From NCBI GenBank assembly GCA_025934645.1, contig JAICWY010000017.1:1-38394 (forward strand): a stretch of DNA of 38,394 nucleotides, given 5' to 3'. This DNA comes from Vulcanimicrobiia bacterium (GTDB taxonomy: Bacteria > Vulcanimicrobiota > Vulcanimicrobiia > Vulcanimicrobiales > Vulcanimicrobiaceae). Position numbers and translations under genes: made by a program. Positions 14,976-26,765 of this stretch are shown here, piece after piece. Below the pieces are notes generated by a model that saw only the letters and a program-made list of their open reading frames with translations, was not told where the DNA came from and did not search any database. Each line of letters starts with the position of its first letter. Position 1 is the first letter of the stretch.

Positions 14976-15511
14976 ACGGAATCGCCTGGCCCGACATTCT
15001 GATCGGCGCGATCTTCGTAATCGCGGCGCTCAAGGGATACAAGCGCGGCTTTATCATGGAACTTGCGGGCGCAATCGCGCTCGCCGCATCGCTTATCGCG
15101 CCGTGGTTTTACAACGGCGCCTTCGACGAACCGCTGCAGCGCATCGTGCATCTGAACGGGGGCGCTGCGCACGTGCTGGCGATGGTGCTCGTCGGCATCG
15201 CCGCTTACGTTGCGGTCATGTTGATAGCGCGCGTGCTCAGCGCAGTCGCCAAACTGCCGGTGCTGGGAGCCGGCAATGCGCTTGCGGGCGCAGGCACCGG
15301 TCTATTGAAAGCCGCGGTCGGTGTTTGGCTGGTGCTTTACGTCGCGCTCTTCTTTCCGCTTTCGCCGCAGCTGCGCGGCGATCTGCACCGCTCGAAGCTT
15401 GCGACGCAGATCGCGCAGTTCAATCCGCGCATCGACAACGCGCTTATCTCGACGCTGCCGGGGTTTGCTCGGGGGCTTGCGGCGCCTTTGTTCGAGCGGC
15501 ATCGGGTCTAG
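14972..15511 (+). CDS. CvpA-family membrane protein
   Basis: The 179-residue protein has about four membrane segments: WPDILIGAIFVIAALKGY with the CvpA-typical GxxxGF turn (KGYKRGFIMELAG), LAASLIAPWFY, VLAMVLVGIAAYVAVMLIARVL, and GLLKAAVGVWLVLYVALFF. This matches the CvpA/colicin V production family, inner-membrane proteins of unclear role. It starts with GTG overlapping the pheT stop by four bases. Coupling of cvpA to pheT is seen in several bacterial groups. Its 3' end overlaps the convergent aminotransferase gene by 68 bases. Confidence 0.85.
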   Translation: MNGIAWPDILIGAIFVIAALKGYKRGFIMELAGAIALAASLIAPWFYNGAFDEPLQRIVHLNGGAAHVLAMVLVGIAAYVAVMLIARVLSAVAKLPVLGAGNALAGAGTGLLKAAVGVWLVLYVALFFPLSPQLRGDLHRSKLATQIAQFNPRIDNALISTLPGFARGLAAPLFERHRV

Positions 15512-16670
15512 AACCGCCCGCAAGATCCAAAAACACGCGCAGCGCGGCTTGTACGCCGGCGCCCACGTGCACCGGATGCTCGTATTCCAGCAGCGCCATC
15601 TCGAGCGCGCCGAGCGCGCCCAGCACGTCCGTTTGCGAAACGTCGCCCATGGTTCCCATGCGCACGATCTTGCCTTTGAGTTCCAATTGTCCGCCGGAGA
15701 GCGAAACGCCGCGCTCTTCGCGCAATTTCCGTAACAAGGTTGCGGCATCAACACCGGCGGGAACCGTTCCGGCAACGACCGTCACGCTATGCGCACCCGG
15801 TTGTGAGAACACGGGCAGGCCCAGGGCGGTAAATGCTGCGCGAATGGCTTGCGCGTACATTTCGTGACGGTGCCACACCGCTTTGGCGCCCTCGTGATGG
15901 TAATGCTGCAGCGCCGCGTCGAGCGCGAACAGCACCGATACGGGCGGCGTCCACGGCGTCTGCCCTTGCCGCGCGAATTCGCGCGCTTTGAGGAGATCGA
16001 AATAGAACCGCGGCGTCGTGGACGCTTCGATCGTCTGCCATGCGCGTGCACCCACGGCTACCATTGAAACGCCGGGCGGCGCGGCGAGCACTTTTTGCGA
16101 AGCGCTCACGACGATGTCGTAGCCCCATTCATCCATCAAAAATTCGTTCGCGCCCAGGCCGCTGACGGAATCGACGATGGAGATCGCGCCGTGATCGCGC
16201 ACAATGGGCGCGAGCGCGCGCATGTCGTTCTGCACGCCGGTCGACGTCTCGTTATGCGTCAACAGTACGCCTTTGTACCGCCGCTTCGTATCGGCCGCGA
16301 GACGCTGCGCCAACGCATCCGGTTGCAGCGCATGACCCAATTCAGTCTCGAGCACGTCTACTTCAAGCCCGTACGTCTTCGCGATTGCGATAAGACGCCG
16401 GCCGAACACGCCGACAGGCGCGGCGAGCACCGGGTCGCCCGGCGAGAACGTGCTCGCAATCGCCGCTTCCAACCCGCCCGTGCCGGACGAACCGAGCAGC
16501 ACGATATCGGCTTTTTCCGTTCCGAAGATCGGTCGCAGGCCCGCGTCGATGCGTCCGGCCAGCGCGGCAAATTGCGGGCCGCGGTGATCGATGAGCGGTT
16601 TGCTCATGGCGGCCAGCACCGGTTCGGGCACCGTGACCGGGCCCGGAATAAAGAGCAGGTTCTTCTTCAT
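15444..16670 (-). CDS. Class V pyridoxal-phosphate aminotransferase (alanine-glyoxylate / serine-pyruvate type)
   Basis: This 408-residue fold-type I enzyme of the Agxt/SpuC-like class V group begins NLLFIPGPVTVPEPVLAAMSKP. LLGSSGTGGLEAA forms the phosphate-binding loop, LTHNETSTGVQND is the substrate-side loop, DSVSGLGANEF holds the Asp that binds the pyridine nitrogen, and SASQKVLAAPPG carries the Schiff-base Lys. Family members convert alanine plus glyoxylate, serine plus pyruvate, or phosphohydroxypyruvate. Its ATG overlaps the threonine synthase stop (ATGA, 16667-16670), so the two are coupled. A role in serine/glycine metabolism is an inference. The C-terminal 30 residues are low-complexity and overlap cvpA. 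Confidence 0.92.
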   Translation of the reverse strand: MKKNLLFIPGPVTVPEPVLAAMSKPLIDHRGPQFAALAGRIDAGLRPIFGTEKADIVLLGSSGTGGLEAAIASTFSPGDPVLAAPVGVFGRRLIAIAKTYGLEVDVLETELGHALQPDALAQRLAADTKRRYKGVLLTHNETSTGVQNDMRALAPIVRDHGAISIVDSVSGLGANEFLMDEWGYDIVVSASQKVLAAPPGVSMVAVGARAWQTIEASTTPRFYFDLLKAREFARQGQTPWTPPVSVLFALDAALQHYHHEGAKAVWHRHEMYAQAIRAAFTALGLPVFSQPGAHSVTVVAGTVPAGVDAATLLRKLREERGVSLSGGQLELKGKIVRMGTMGDVSQTDVLGALGALEMALLEYEHPVHVGAGVQAALRVFLDLAGGSRPDAARTKAPQAPEQTPAASR

Positions 16671-17908
16671 CTCAATCGGGGCGCTTCGCCCTCACTTGCG
16701 CGTGCACCCGTGGGCGATCGGCGGGCAAGCAGCGCGGGCTGCGGGTACGGAACGTCCGGATATTTCAGGCCCGTTCCGGTGTTGATTGCGAGAACGCGCT
16801 CGTGAGACGCGATCCACCCTTGCGCGCGAAGCTGTTCGGCCGCGGCGATAGTCGCCGCGCCCTCCGGGCAGATCAATAGGCCTTCTTGCGCTGCAACATT
16901 TCGTTGCGCGGAAAGAAGCGCATCATCGCTCACCGCGATCGCCGTGCCGTTCGTTTCGTACAGTGCGCCGAGCACTAAAAAATCGCCGAGTGCTTTGGGA
17001 ACGGTGATGCCGAACGCAACAGTGCGTGCATCGGGCCAGAAATCCGACTCAGTTCTACGCTCTTGGTACGCTTTGACGATCGGCGCGCACCCTTCGGCCT
17101 GCACGGCAACAAATCGAGGCATTCGCTTCCCAATCAGTCCGAGCGTTTGAAGTTCGCGAAGTGCTTTATAAATGCCGATGAGGCCGACGCCGCCGCCGGT
17201 GGGATAGAGAATGACGTCGGGCACGTTCCAATCGAATTGTTCGGCGATCTCGAAACCCATTGTCTTTTTGCCTTCGACGCGGTACGGCTCTTTGAGTGTC
17301 GCCGCGTCGTAGAGCTGCCGCTCGGCAATCGCTTGCGAAGCGAGCCGGCCCGCGTCGCTGATGAGGCCGTCGACGAGCGACACTCGCGCCCCGGCCATGA
17401 CGCATTCCAGCCGGTTGATCGCGGGCGCGCTCTGCGGCATGAATATGACCGCCTCCATGCCGGCGCGCGCGGCATACGCCGACCATGCTCCGCCCGCGTT
17501 ACCGTTGGTCGGCATCGCGAAAGCTTTGACGCCGAGTTCCTTTGCGCGTGAAACGCCTACGGCAGCGCCGCGCGCTTTGAAGCTCCCGGTCGGAAGTACG
17601 CCTTCGTCTTTCATATACAGCGACGGCAAACCGGTTGCGGCTCCTATTCGCGTCAGCGGGAACGCGGGCGTCATGCGTTCGTATAAGCTCACGCGGTTAC
17701 GCTCGTCGCGTAACGGGAGCAACTCGCCATAGCGCCAGAACGAGGGTTCGCGCGCCGCGAGATTTTGCGGTGTAAAAGTGCGCGCGGCAGCTTCTACGTC
17801 ATAACTCGCGAGCAGCGGCGCACCGCAACGGCAGAGATGCTGCACCGTGTCGGCATCATACGGCGCGTCACACTTGGAACACGCAAGGTGCGTCAGGGCG
17901 GAGCGCAA
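16667..17908 (-). CDS. thrC: Threonine synthase
   Basis: The 413-residue PLP enzyme makes threonine from O-phosphohomoserine. An N-terminal zinc ribbon-like stretch (LACSKC and HLCRCGAP) is typical of the archaeal/cyanobacterial-type ThrC. The PLP Lys is in GVLPTGSFKARGA. The phosphate-binding region is PTNGNAGGAWSAYAARAGM, TGGGVGLIGI contacts the PLP phosphate, and CPEGAATIAAAEQL lies near the C-terminus. These mark fold-type II. A few related enzymes prefer other substrates, such as threonine dehydratase or cysteate synthase, but the zinc ribbon and length favour ThrC. The gene is first of a two-gene coupled unit with the aminotransferase. The ATG at 17908 lacks a strong Shine-Dalgarno sequence by eye. 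Confidence 0.9.
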   Translation of the reverse strand: MRSALTHLACSKCDAPYDADTVQHLCRCGAPLLASYDVEAAARTFTPQNLAAREPSFWRYGELLPLRDERNRVSLYERMTPAFPLTRIGAATGLPSLYMKDEGVLPTGSFKARGAAVGVSRAKELGVKAFAMPTNGNAGGAWSAYAARAGMEAVIFMPQSAPAINRLECVMAGARVSLVDGLISDAGRLASQAIAERQLYDAATLKEPYRVEGKKTMGFEIAEQFDWNVPDVILYPTGGGVGLIGIYKALRELQTLGLIGKRMPRFVAVQAEGCAPIVKAYQERRTESDFWPDARTVAFGITVPKALGDFLVLGALYETNGTAIAVSDDALLSAQRNVAAQEGLLICPEGAATIAAAEQLRAQGWIASHERVLAINTGTGLKYPDVPYPQPALLARRSPTGARASEGEAPRLR

Positions 17909-17941
17909 AGCGAGCCTTCCATTTCACGCGCCGCTTCGCGC

Positions 17942-18667
17942 TTACTTCGGCGTGCACCCCGTTCCGAAGCAAATGGCGGTAACCGGGTGGAGCTCGATGC
18001 CGTTACGGGCTTGGTCGATCGCGAAATTCGGTTCGTAATCGAAGAAACCGGCGCCATTGAGGCTCACGCGATCGCCGGCGCCGGCGCCGGAAAGCGAGGA
18101 GCGCACTGCGCGGATCCGATCCAGCAAAGCGCTCGTGCGCGCGCATGCGGGATCCGGACTCTCGGCAATGAGCGTCCGATTCTGCCCGTCCACCAGCACC
18201 AGATGATAATCACCGTCCACCGCGTGCTGGACCGATTTCACCTTAACGCCGTTCAAACGGTAAATGGTCGTCTCGACGGGCGGCGTGCGCTTATCCAGCG
18301 TGTGCGCCGGCGGCACGAGCGCTATCAGATGTTCGATCGTCGTCACGACGGCGGCGGCTCCGGCGAGAGGCGCGGCTTGCACGTCCGCCGCGGTTTTGAC
18401 GGGCCAGCGGTATCCGGCGCAAGGAGCATCGCGCGGAATAACGGGCGCAGGCGGCGGCGTGGCAGGTGCCGGTTTTCGTGTGGGCGCCGGCGAGGGTGAA
18501 CGCGTGGGCGTGGGTTTGGCCGCCACAGACGGAACGGCACGCGGCGCTTCCGGTTGGACGAATGCAAGCGGTGCCGGCGGCAGACCGGTTCCGGCTCCAC
18601 CGCCGCAGGCAATGCACGCTCCGCATAGTGTGCAGATGGTAGGCACCCGCAGCCGCAAAACTGCCAT
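17942..18667 (-). CDS. Exported protein with CxxCxxCxxC N-terminus, Pro-rich linker and conserved C-terminal domain
   Basis: The 241-residue protein begins with a short basic segment followed by hydrophobic PTICTLCGACIAC, whose cysteines fall at 12, 15, 18 and 21, three residues apart. A Gly-rich stretch and a long Pro/Ala/Thr linker (about 27-75) follow, then a globular domain (about 80-241). The latter carries patterns seen in many bacterial hypothetical proteins: TLIAESPDPAC, then VSLNGAGFFDY and NGIELHPVTAI. The start at 18667 follows AAGGGTGAG with a short spacer; a longer frame upstream lacks support. It may be a lipoprotein, but no canonical lipobox is seen. It diverges from the phosphoesterase at 18757. 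Confidence 0.65.
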   Translation of the reverse strand: MAVLRLRVPTICTLCGACIACGGGAGTGLPPAPLAFVQPEAPRAVPSVAAKPTPTRSPSPAPTRKPAPATPPPAPVIPRDAPCAGYRWPVKTAADVQAAPLAGAAAVVTTIEHLIALVPPAHTLDKRTPPVETTIYRLNGVKVKSVQHAVDGDYHLVLVDGQNRTLIAESPDPACARTSALLDRIRAVRSSLSGAGAGDRVSLNGAGFFDYEPNFAIDQARNGIELHPVTAICFGTGCTPK

Positions 18668-18756
18668 AATCTCACCCTTCGTTTGCAATTGTGAACCGCG
18701 CCTGAGAATATTCTGCGAAATACGGGTACGGACGATGCGGACTTGGGAGGCTCTGC

Positions 18757-19878
18757 ATGATGTTACGCTGCGCATTTTGCGCACTAATCTGCATCGTGCT
18801 CGCCGCTTGCGCGTCTACTCACCAAACAGGCATCATGCCGCTTTCCCCCACACAGCGCAGCACGAGCGATGCAACGACCGCCGCTGCCGGCATTTCGCAC
18901 ATCACCGTTATCATGATGGAGAACGTGCCGTACGAAAGCGCGATCGGCAGTGGCGATGCGCCGTTCTTGAACGCACTTGCCGCGCGTGGCGCGCTCTTCA
19001 CGAACAGTCACGGCGTCGCGCATCCCAGCGAGCCGAACTACCTCGCGCTTTTCAGCGGTTCCACGCAAGGCGTTACGAGCGATGCGTGCCCGCTCGCGTT
19101 CGACGGCGATAACTTGGCCGCGCAACTTTCCGCGCATGGCCTGACGTTTGCGGGTTACGCGGAAGATGCGCCGGTGTCCGGAAACCCCTGCTTCGCGGAC
19201 CCGTCGTCATCCGTGAGCAGCGGCTATCTGTACTGGCGTAAACACGTGCCGTGGGCCGATTTCAACAATGCGCCGAATGGGGCGGCCCAAGCGTACGCGC
19301 CGGGCGTGAATTTGAACAACGCCGTGAACTTTATCGTTCCGAATATCTGCAACGACATGCACGACTGCGGCGTCGCCACGGGTGATGCCTGGCTCGCGGA
19401 AAACGTTCCGGCAATCGAGTCCTACGATGCGTCCAACGCCGGATTACTCGTTGTCACATTCGACGAAGGCGTGGACAGCGCCGCGAATCACATCGTGACG
19501 ATCCTGGACGGACCGATGGTGAACTCGGGGCAGTACGGCGCTTCGATCGATCACTACAGCATGCTGCACTTTATCGAAACAACGTTCGGACTTCCGCTCT
19601 TAGGTGCGAACGGCGACGCCTCGCCGATTCTTGGCGCGATCGCCGGCGGAGCGAGTTTCACACACACGGGCACCGTGGGTCAAGTCATGCCGGATTACGT
19701 GCACGTCCAATTCGGAACCGGATGCGGTTGGCTCCACGTCTTTACGTCCGCCTCAACCGCATATTCGCCCGCATCGTGGCGGCCGGCGCCGGGCGATACG
19801 ATAATGGTTCGCGGCAGCGGGTCCTGCATCAATCGCGCGACGGCAACCGAGATAGACCTGCAGCAGTCCGCGCAATAA
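18757..19878 (+). CDS. Phosphoesterase lipoprotein (acid phosphatase/phospholipase C superfamily)
   Basis: A signal peptide with lipobox L15-A-A-C18 predicts an outer-face lipoprotein. The catalytic region (about 45-300) resembles AcpA/phospholipase C-like phosphoesterases (PF04185). It has ITVIMMENVPYESAIG with the metal/nucleophile region, APFLNALAARGALFTNSHGVAHPSEPNYLALFSG, VVTFDEGVDS and IDHYSMLHFIETTFGLP with the late His/Asp set. A C-terminal beta domain (about 310-373) contains two cysteines (GTGCGW and GSGSC) that could form a disulphide. The start has GGGAGG at 18745-18750, six bases before ATG. A second ATG at 18760 is equally possible. Substrate is unknown. Confidence 0.87.
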   Translation: MMLRCAFCALICIVLAACASTHQTGIMPLSPTQRSTSDATTAAAGISHITVIMMENVPYESAIGSGDAPFLNALAARGALFTNSHGVAHPSEPNYLALFSGSTQGVTSDACPLAFDGDNLAAQLSAHGLTFAGYAEDAPVSGNPCFADPSSSVSSGYLYWRKHVPWADFNNAPNGAAQAYAPGVNLNNAVNFIVPNICNDMHDCGVATGDAWLAENVPAIESYDASNAGLLVVTFDEGVDSAANHIVTILDGPMVNSGQYGASIDHYSMLHFIETTFGLPLLGANGDASPILGAIAGGASFTHTGTVGQVMPDYVHVQFGTGCGWLHVFTSASTAYSPASWRPAPGDTIMVRGSGSCINRATATEIDLQQSAQ

Positions 19879-19911
19879 AGCGAATCCGCACCGGGCGCGG
19901 AAGTACGCGCC

Positions 19912-21393
19912 ATGGCCGTGATACTCGCTTTGGATCAAGGCACGACCAGTTCGCGCGCAATCGTCTTCGATCCGGAAGGGCGAGTGCTTTCGGCGGCGCA
20001 GCGCGAGTTCGCGCAGATCTTTCCGCATCCGGGCTGGGTCGAGCACGATCCGCGCGAGATCTGGAATACGCAGCGCGAAACCGCCGTCGAAGCGTTGCGG
20101 CTCGCCGGCGCTGATGCCGCGACGGTGGCGGCGATCGGCATAACGAATCAGCGCGAAACCACCGTGCTTTGGGAGCGCGATACGGGCCGGCCTATCGGCA
20201 ACGCCATCGTGTGGCAAGACCGGCGCACGGCCGCGTTGTGCGACGATCTAAAGGCCCGCGGATTGGAAGCGCGCTTCCGCGAACAAACCGGACTGCTGCT
20301 CGATCCATACTTTTCGGGTACGAAAATCGCGTGGATGCTCGAAGCGGTTCCGGGTTTGCGCGACCGCGCGAGGCGCGGAGAGATCGCGTTCGGCACCGTG
20401 GACAGTTGGCTGATCTGGAACTTCACCGGCGGCAAACGGCACGCGACCGACGTGACGAACGCGTCGCGCACGCTGCTCTTCGATATTCACGCGTGCGATT
20501 GGAGCAGCGATCTGCTCGAGCTGCTGAACGTTCCGCGCGCGCTGCTTCCCGACGTATTGCCGTGCACCGCGGAGTTCGGCGTCACCGACCCGTCGATTTT
20601 CGGCGCGCCGGTACGGATCTGCGGCGTAGCCGGCGATCAACAAGCCGCATTGATGGGACAAGCCGGCTTCGAATCCGGCATTGCGAAAAACACCTACGGC
20701 ACCGGTTCGTTCTTGATGCTCAACACCGGGGATCGCGCCGTTCCGAGTTCGCAAGGCCTGCTCACGACGATCGCCTACGCGTTCGAACGCGACAAACCGG
20801 CGTATGCGCTGGAAGGCTCCGTTTTCGTGACCGGCGCGGCCGTTCAATGGCTGCGCGACGGCCTGCAGATTATCGAGCGCACCCGCGACGTGGAAGCGCT
20901 TGCGCGGCGGGCCAGTGACAGCGGCGGCGTGTTTTTCGTTCCGGCGTTCACGGGTCTTGGCGCGCCGTATTGGGATCCGCATGCGCGCGGGGTCATCACC
21001 GGTCTTACGCGCGGTACGACTCGCGCGCACATCGCGCGCGCGGCGCTCGAAGCCGCTGCATATCAAAGCGCCGAAGTGATCGCAGCGATGCAGCGGGAGA
21101 GCTCGGCGCGCATTTCGGAACTGCGCGTGGACGGCGGCGGAAGCGCAAACGATCTCACGATGCAATTTCAAGCCGATCTGCTCGGCGCGCCGGTCGTGCG
21201 GCCACGCGTTCTCGAGACGACCGCACTCGGAGCCGCATATGCGGCGGGGCTGCAGTGCGGCTTCTGGAGCAGCGTGGAGAGTATTCGCGCCCAGTGGAAG
21301 GCGCACGCGCGCTTCACGCCTACCATGGACGCATCCGAGCGGGATCGCCGCATGCACCTGTGGCGTAAGGCGGTTGCGGCAGCGCGCGTATGA
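19912..21393 (+). CDS. glpK: Glycerol kinase
   Basis: The 493-residue FGGY kinase phosphorylates glycerol to sn-glycerol-3-phosphate. It opens with [16 protein letters not shown], followed by the substrate segment [14 protein letters not shown] and IVWQDRRTA, the glycerol-site stretch [10 protein letters not shown], and the C-terminal adenosine motif [19 protein letters not shown]. Length is normal for GlpK. It is the first gene of a coupled trio; its stop overlaps the glpD ATG (ATGA, 21390-21393). No transporter glpF or regulator glpR is nearby, so glycerol enters by other means or from lipid turnover. The ATG at 19912 lies 33 bases after the phosphoesterase stop. Confidence 0.97.
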   Translation: MAVILALDQGTTSSRAIVFDPEGRVLSAAQREFAQIFPHPGWVEHDPREIWNTQRETAVEALRLAGADAATVAAIGITNQRETTVLWERDTGRPIGNAIVWQDRRTAALCDDLKARGLEARFREQTGLLLDPYFSGTKIAWMLEAVPGLRDRARRGEIAFGTVDSWLIWNFTGGKRHATDVTNASRTLLFDIHACDWSSDLLELLNVPRALLPDVLPCTAEFGVTDPSIFGAPVRICGVAGDQQAALMGQAGFESGIAKNTYGTGSFLMLNTGDRAVPSSQGLLTTIAYAFERDKPAYALEGSVFVTGAAVQWLRDGLQIIERTRDVEALARRASDSGGVFFVPAFTGLGAPYWDPHARGVITGLTRGTTRAHIARAALEAAAYQSAEVIAAMQRESSARISELRVDGGGSANDLTMQFQADLLGAPVVRPRVLETTALGAAYAAGLQCGFWSSVESIRAQWKAHARFTPTMDASERDRRMHLWRKAVAAARV

Positions 21394-22814
21394 ACCGGGA
21401 TGCCGCGATCCGCGCTCTTCAAACCGCAGAGTTCGACATGCTGGTCATCGGCGGAGGGGCGACCGGCCTAGGCTGCGCGCTCGATGCCGCCGCGCGCGGC
21501 TACCGGACGGCGCTTATTGAAGCGCACGATTTCGCCAAGGCGACGTCGAGCCGTTCGACCAAACTCGTGCATGGCGGAGTGCGCTACCTGCAGCAGGGCA
21601 ACATCGCGCTGGTGCGCGAGGCGCTGCACGAGCGCGAATACATGCGCGCGAACGCGCCGGATCTCGTTCGCGAACTGGAGTTTTTCGTGCCTGCGCCGTC
21701 CCAGGCGCGGCGGCTCTATTACGCGGTAGGACTGCGTCTTTACGATGCGCTCGCGGGCAAAAGTAGTTTCGCGCGCAGCCGTACGGTGCGCGGCGGCGTG
21801 GTCTACACGGATGCACAGTTCGACGACGCGCGGTACGCGGTCGCGCTCGCGCGCACCGCTTCCGATCGCGGCGCGGCCGTAGCGAACTACGTTCGCGCTA
21901 TCGCGCTTCAAAAACAGAGCGGCCGCATTTGCGGCGTGCGGGCGCGCGACGAAGAAACCGGACGGGAGATCGAGATTCGCGCGCACGCGGCGATCAATGC
22001 CGGGGGCATTTTCGCCGACGAGATCCGTCGCATGGACGATGCGCACTGCGCTGCTCTGCTCGCATTTAGCCGTGGCACGCATATCGTCGCGCCTGCCGGC
22101 GTTCTCGAGGATGACCGCGCGCTGCTCGTGCCGCGCACGAGCGACGGACGCGTGCTTTTCGCAATTCCGTGGTTGGGCGCGACGCTTATCGGCACCACGG
22201 ACGTCGCCGCACCGCGCGCCGAGATCGAACCGCATCCATCCGACGATGAAATCGAGTACATCCTCGCGACGGTGAACCGCTACGTACCGCGCGCCGTGCG
22301 GCGCGAAGACGTCCAAAGCGCGTTTGCCGGACTGCGTCCGCTCGTCCGTCGCGCGAAGACTGCAACCGCGAAGCTCTCACGCGAACATCTCATTGCGGTT
22401 TCGGAAAGCGGCATGGTGACGGTGACGGGCGGCAAGTGGACCACGTACCGGAAAATGGCGGAAGACGCGGTGGACGCGGCCGAACGGCAGTCCGGATTCG
22501 CGCACAGGCCTTGCAAGACACGCAGTCTCGTCTTAATTGATGATACGCGGCGAGCGCAATCGCTCGCAAATGACGATCGTATCGCGCATTACGTGGAACG
22601 CGAGATGGCCAGGACAGTAGAAGACGTGCTGGCGCGGCGCTCGCGTACGCTTTTCGTGAATGCGAACGCGGCGGCCGAAGCGGCGCCGGAGACGGCGGCG
22701 GCGCTGGCGCGGCATCTCGGCCGGCCTGCGGAATGGGCGGAAGGTCAGGTCCGCGGCTTTCTGGAGACCTCGCGCAGGTACGCCGCGAGCGCCCCCGCGA
22801 ACTCGGCCGTATGA
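21390..22814 (+). CDS. glpD: Glycerol-3-phosphate dehydrogenase, FAD-dependent
   Basis: The 474-residue membrane-associated flavoprotein oxidises glycerol-3-phosphate to dihydroxyacetone phosphate and passes electrons to quinone. The FAD-binding motif [21 protein letters not shown] lies at about residues 13-33, followed by the GlpD signature [17 protein letters not shown]. Later segments, [15 protein letters not shown] and [20 protein letters not shown], match the family. The C-terminal domain (about 390-474) ends somewhat earlier than in E. coli GlpD. It is coupled to glpK on one side and to the cupin on the other (ATGA at 22811-22814). Confidence 0.95.
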   Translation: MNRDAAIRALQTAEFDMLVIGGGATGLGCALDAAARGYRTALIEAHDFAKATSSRSTKLVHGGVRYLQQGNIALVREALHEREYMRANAPDLVRELEFFVPAPSQARRLYYAVGLRLYDALAGKSSFARSRTVRGGVVYTDAQFDDARYAVALARTASDRGAAVANYVRAIALQKQSGRICGVRARDEETGREIEIRAHAAINAGGIFADEIRRMDDAHCAALLAFSRGTHIVAPAGVLEDDRALLVPRTSDGRVLFAIPWLGATLIGTTDVAAPRAEIEPHPSDDEIEYILATVNRYVPRAVRREDVQSAFAGLRPLVRRAKTATAKLSREHLIAVSESGMVTVTGGKWTTYRKMAEDAVDAAERQSGFAHRPCKTRSLVLIDDTRRAQSLANDDRIAHYVEREMARTVEDVLARRSRTLFVNANAAAEAAPETAAALARHLGRPAEWAEGQVRGFLETSRRYAASAPANSAV

Positions 22815-23330
22815 TCGACGGTACGGCGCGGATTCCGGAGCTCGCGCGCAACCTCTCGCGGGCGCGCAGCGGCGACGGGACGAACGCCGAAGTCGTGGGG
22901 TGGCTTCGCGCGATGAGCGGCATCGCCGCAGCGCTGCCCCAACCCGCGCAGCGCAACCCGAACCGTCAATATACGCGAACGCTGCTGCACCGCTGCGATG
23001 AATTCGAGATTCTGGTGCTGCACTGGCAGCCGGGCTGCGCATCCTCCATTCACGATCACGGCGGCGCGCTATGCTGGCTCTCGGTCGCAAGCGGCGATAT
23101 GCGGGTGGAAAACTACGTGCGCCGCGACGCGGGCGCGACGCCGGGTTATGCACAGATCGCGTTCGACGGCCGTGAAACGTTAGCCGCGGGAGCGGTCGAC
23201 TACCGGCAAGACGATCTGCATTTGCACCGCTGCATCACCGGCGATGCATCCGCTATTTCCTTACACGTTTACGCGCACCCGATCGATCGCTTTCATTGCT
23301 TCGACGAGCGCGCGCAAACGTGCAGCGAGA

Positions 23331-25786
<2,456 letters not shown>

Positions 25787-25787
<1 letters not shown>

Positions 25788-26176
25788 TACGCGAGAGTCC
25801 TTTTAACGATCAAACGGATTTCGGTGCGGGTCGTCGGGATGTACTCCGTCGCGGCGATGGGCAACGCGATCGTGAGCATCCCGTCGGCGTAGGTCGCGGT
25901 GACCTCGCCGTACTGCACCGATACGGGCAAGTGAATTTTTTTGACGAAATCGCCCCCGGCGATCTCTTTCTGGAGGAAGGAGCCGCTGCGCAATCGCGCC
26001 GCGTCGGCGCGCCTGCCGGCTATGAAGAGATGCCGCTCGTCGACGAAGATGCGCAGGCTCTCGCTGTCAGCCCCGGCCAGTTCGACCCGGACGACCAGCA
26101 AACGGGCAGCCTCGTCGATGACGACGTCGGCATTGGGCTCCCAAACGCCGCGCGAACGAAGCACCAGTAAATCCAT
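25787..26176 (-). CDS. Small heat-shock protein, Hsp20/alpha-crystallin family
   Basis: The 129-residue chaperone has an alpha-crystallin domain (about 10-115), with WEPNADVVIDEAARLLVVRVELAG, VDERHLFIAGRR, FLQKEIAGGDFVKKIHLP and the beta-9-like stretch ADGMLTIALP. It binds unfolded proteins without ATP and would hand them to refolding chaperones or to Lon. Its stop and the lon start share one base (TAATG), which ties the two together. GAGGGAG precedes the ATG. The C-terminal I-x-I/V anchor may be IRLIV, but this is uncertain. Confidence 0.92.
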
Positions 26177-26196
26177 CGCTCCCTCACAACCCCTTC

Positions 26197-26227
26197 CGTT
26201 AGCAATCGGATGCGGACTTTGCTAACG
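26197..26227 (-). promoter_or_regulatory. CIRCE-like inverted repeat (candidate HrcA operator) of hsp20-lon
   Basis: CGTTAGCAA and TTGCTAACG form perfect 9-base arms around a 13-base spacer. The core TTAGCA-N15-TGCTAA has the same spacing as the CIRCE element (TTAGCACTC-N9-GAGTGCTAA); the left arm matches 8 of 9 CIRCE bases (TTAGCAATC), and the right arm 6 of 9 (TGCTAA). It lies about 20 bases upstream of the hsp20 ATG, where a repressor would block transcription or translation. No hrcA gene is in the window. Confidence 0.6.
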
Positions 26228-26243
26228 CGCCGGGTTTGCCCCC

Positions 26244-26747
26244 TTAGGGAAGCGGGTTGGGGAGGGCCATACCCGGCGGCCAAGCCACGCACGGCTCCAG
26301 CCGGACGTGGAGCGGGTCCAACGCGCCCGGCGGGAGGTTCACCTGGAAAACCTCGGTGTAGTTCGTCTTTACCCCGAATTTCCGGACCGGCGGAAACTCC
26401 GTGATGCTCGCGCCGGGAAGGTGCGTCGACGAGAACACCGCGTTCACTGCCTGACTGTCAGCAGCGGACATATAGTCTTGTCTGCGCTGGCCCAGCCACG
26501 TCGTGCCGTCCTGCCGGGTATACAAGTACCCGATGATTTCACCGTTGATGAAACTCGACGTCGAAACGACTTTGTCGATCTTCACGATCGCCGACGTCGG
26601 ATCGCTGCCGAAGAGCCCTTGCGGCACCGCTTTGAAGGAGTCCAGACACGCGCCATTGTTCAACACGGCCGGCGTGGAAAGAGCGGCCGGCGCCTGAGCT
26701 ACGAGCGATTGCAGCGCGGTAATAACCGCGAACGTCAGAGTCAGCAT
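26244..26747 (-). CDS. Exported hypothetical protein, 167 aa
   Basis: A signal peptide (MLTLTFAVITALQSLVAQAPA, about residues 1-20) precedes a domain of about 145 residues with no recognised family. It includes SAIVKIDKVVSTSSFINGEIIGYLYTRQDGTTWLGQ and ends in a Pro-rich tail. The ATG at 26747 was chosen because the signal peptide begins there; a longer frame to 26930 overlaps the alpha/beta hydrolase antisense. It is separated from the hsp20 operator by 16 bases on the same strand. Its start is only about 18 bases from the probable start of the divergent hydrolase gene. Confidence 0.65.
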   Translation of the reverse strand: MLTLTFAVITALQSLVAQAPAALSTPAVLNNGACLDSFKAVPQGLFGSDPTSAIVKIDKVVSTSSFINGEIIGYLYTRQDGTTWLGQRRQDYMSAADSQAVNAVFSSTHLPGASITEFPPVRKFGVKTNYTEVFQVNLPPGALDPLHVRLEPCVAWPPGMALPNPLP

Positions 26748-26765
26748 GCGCCGTATTTCGGTGCG

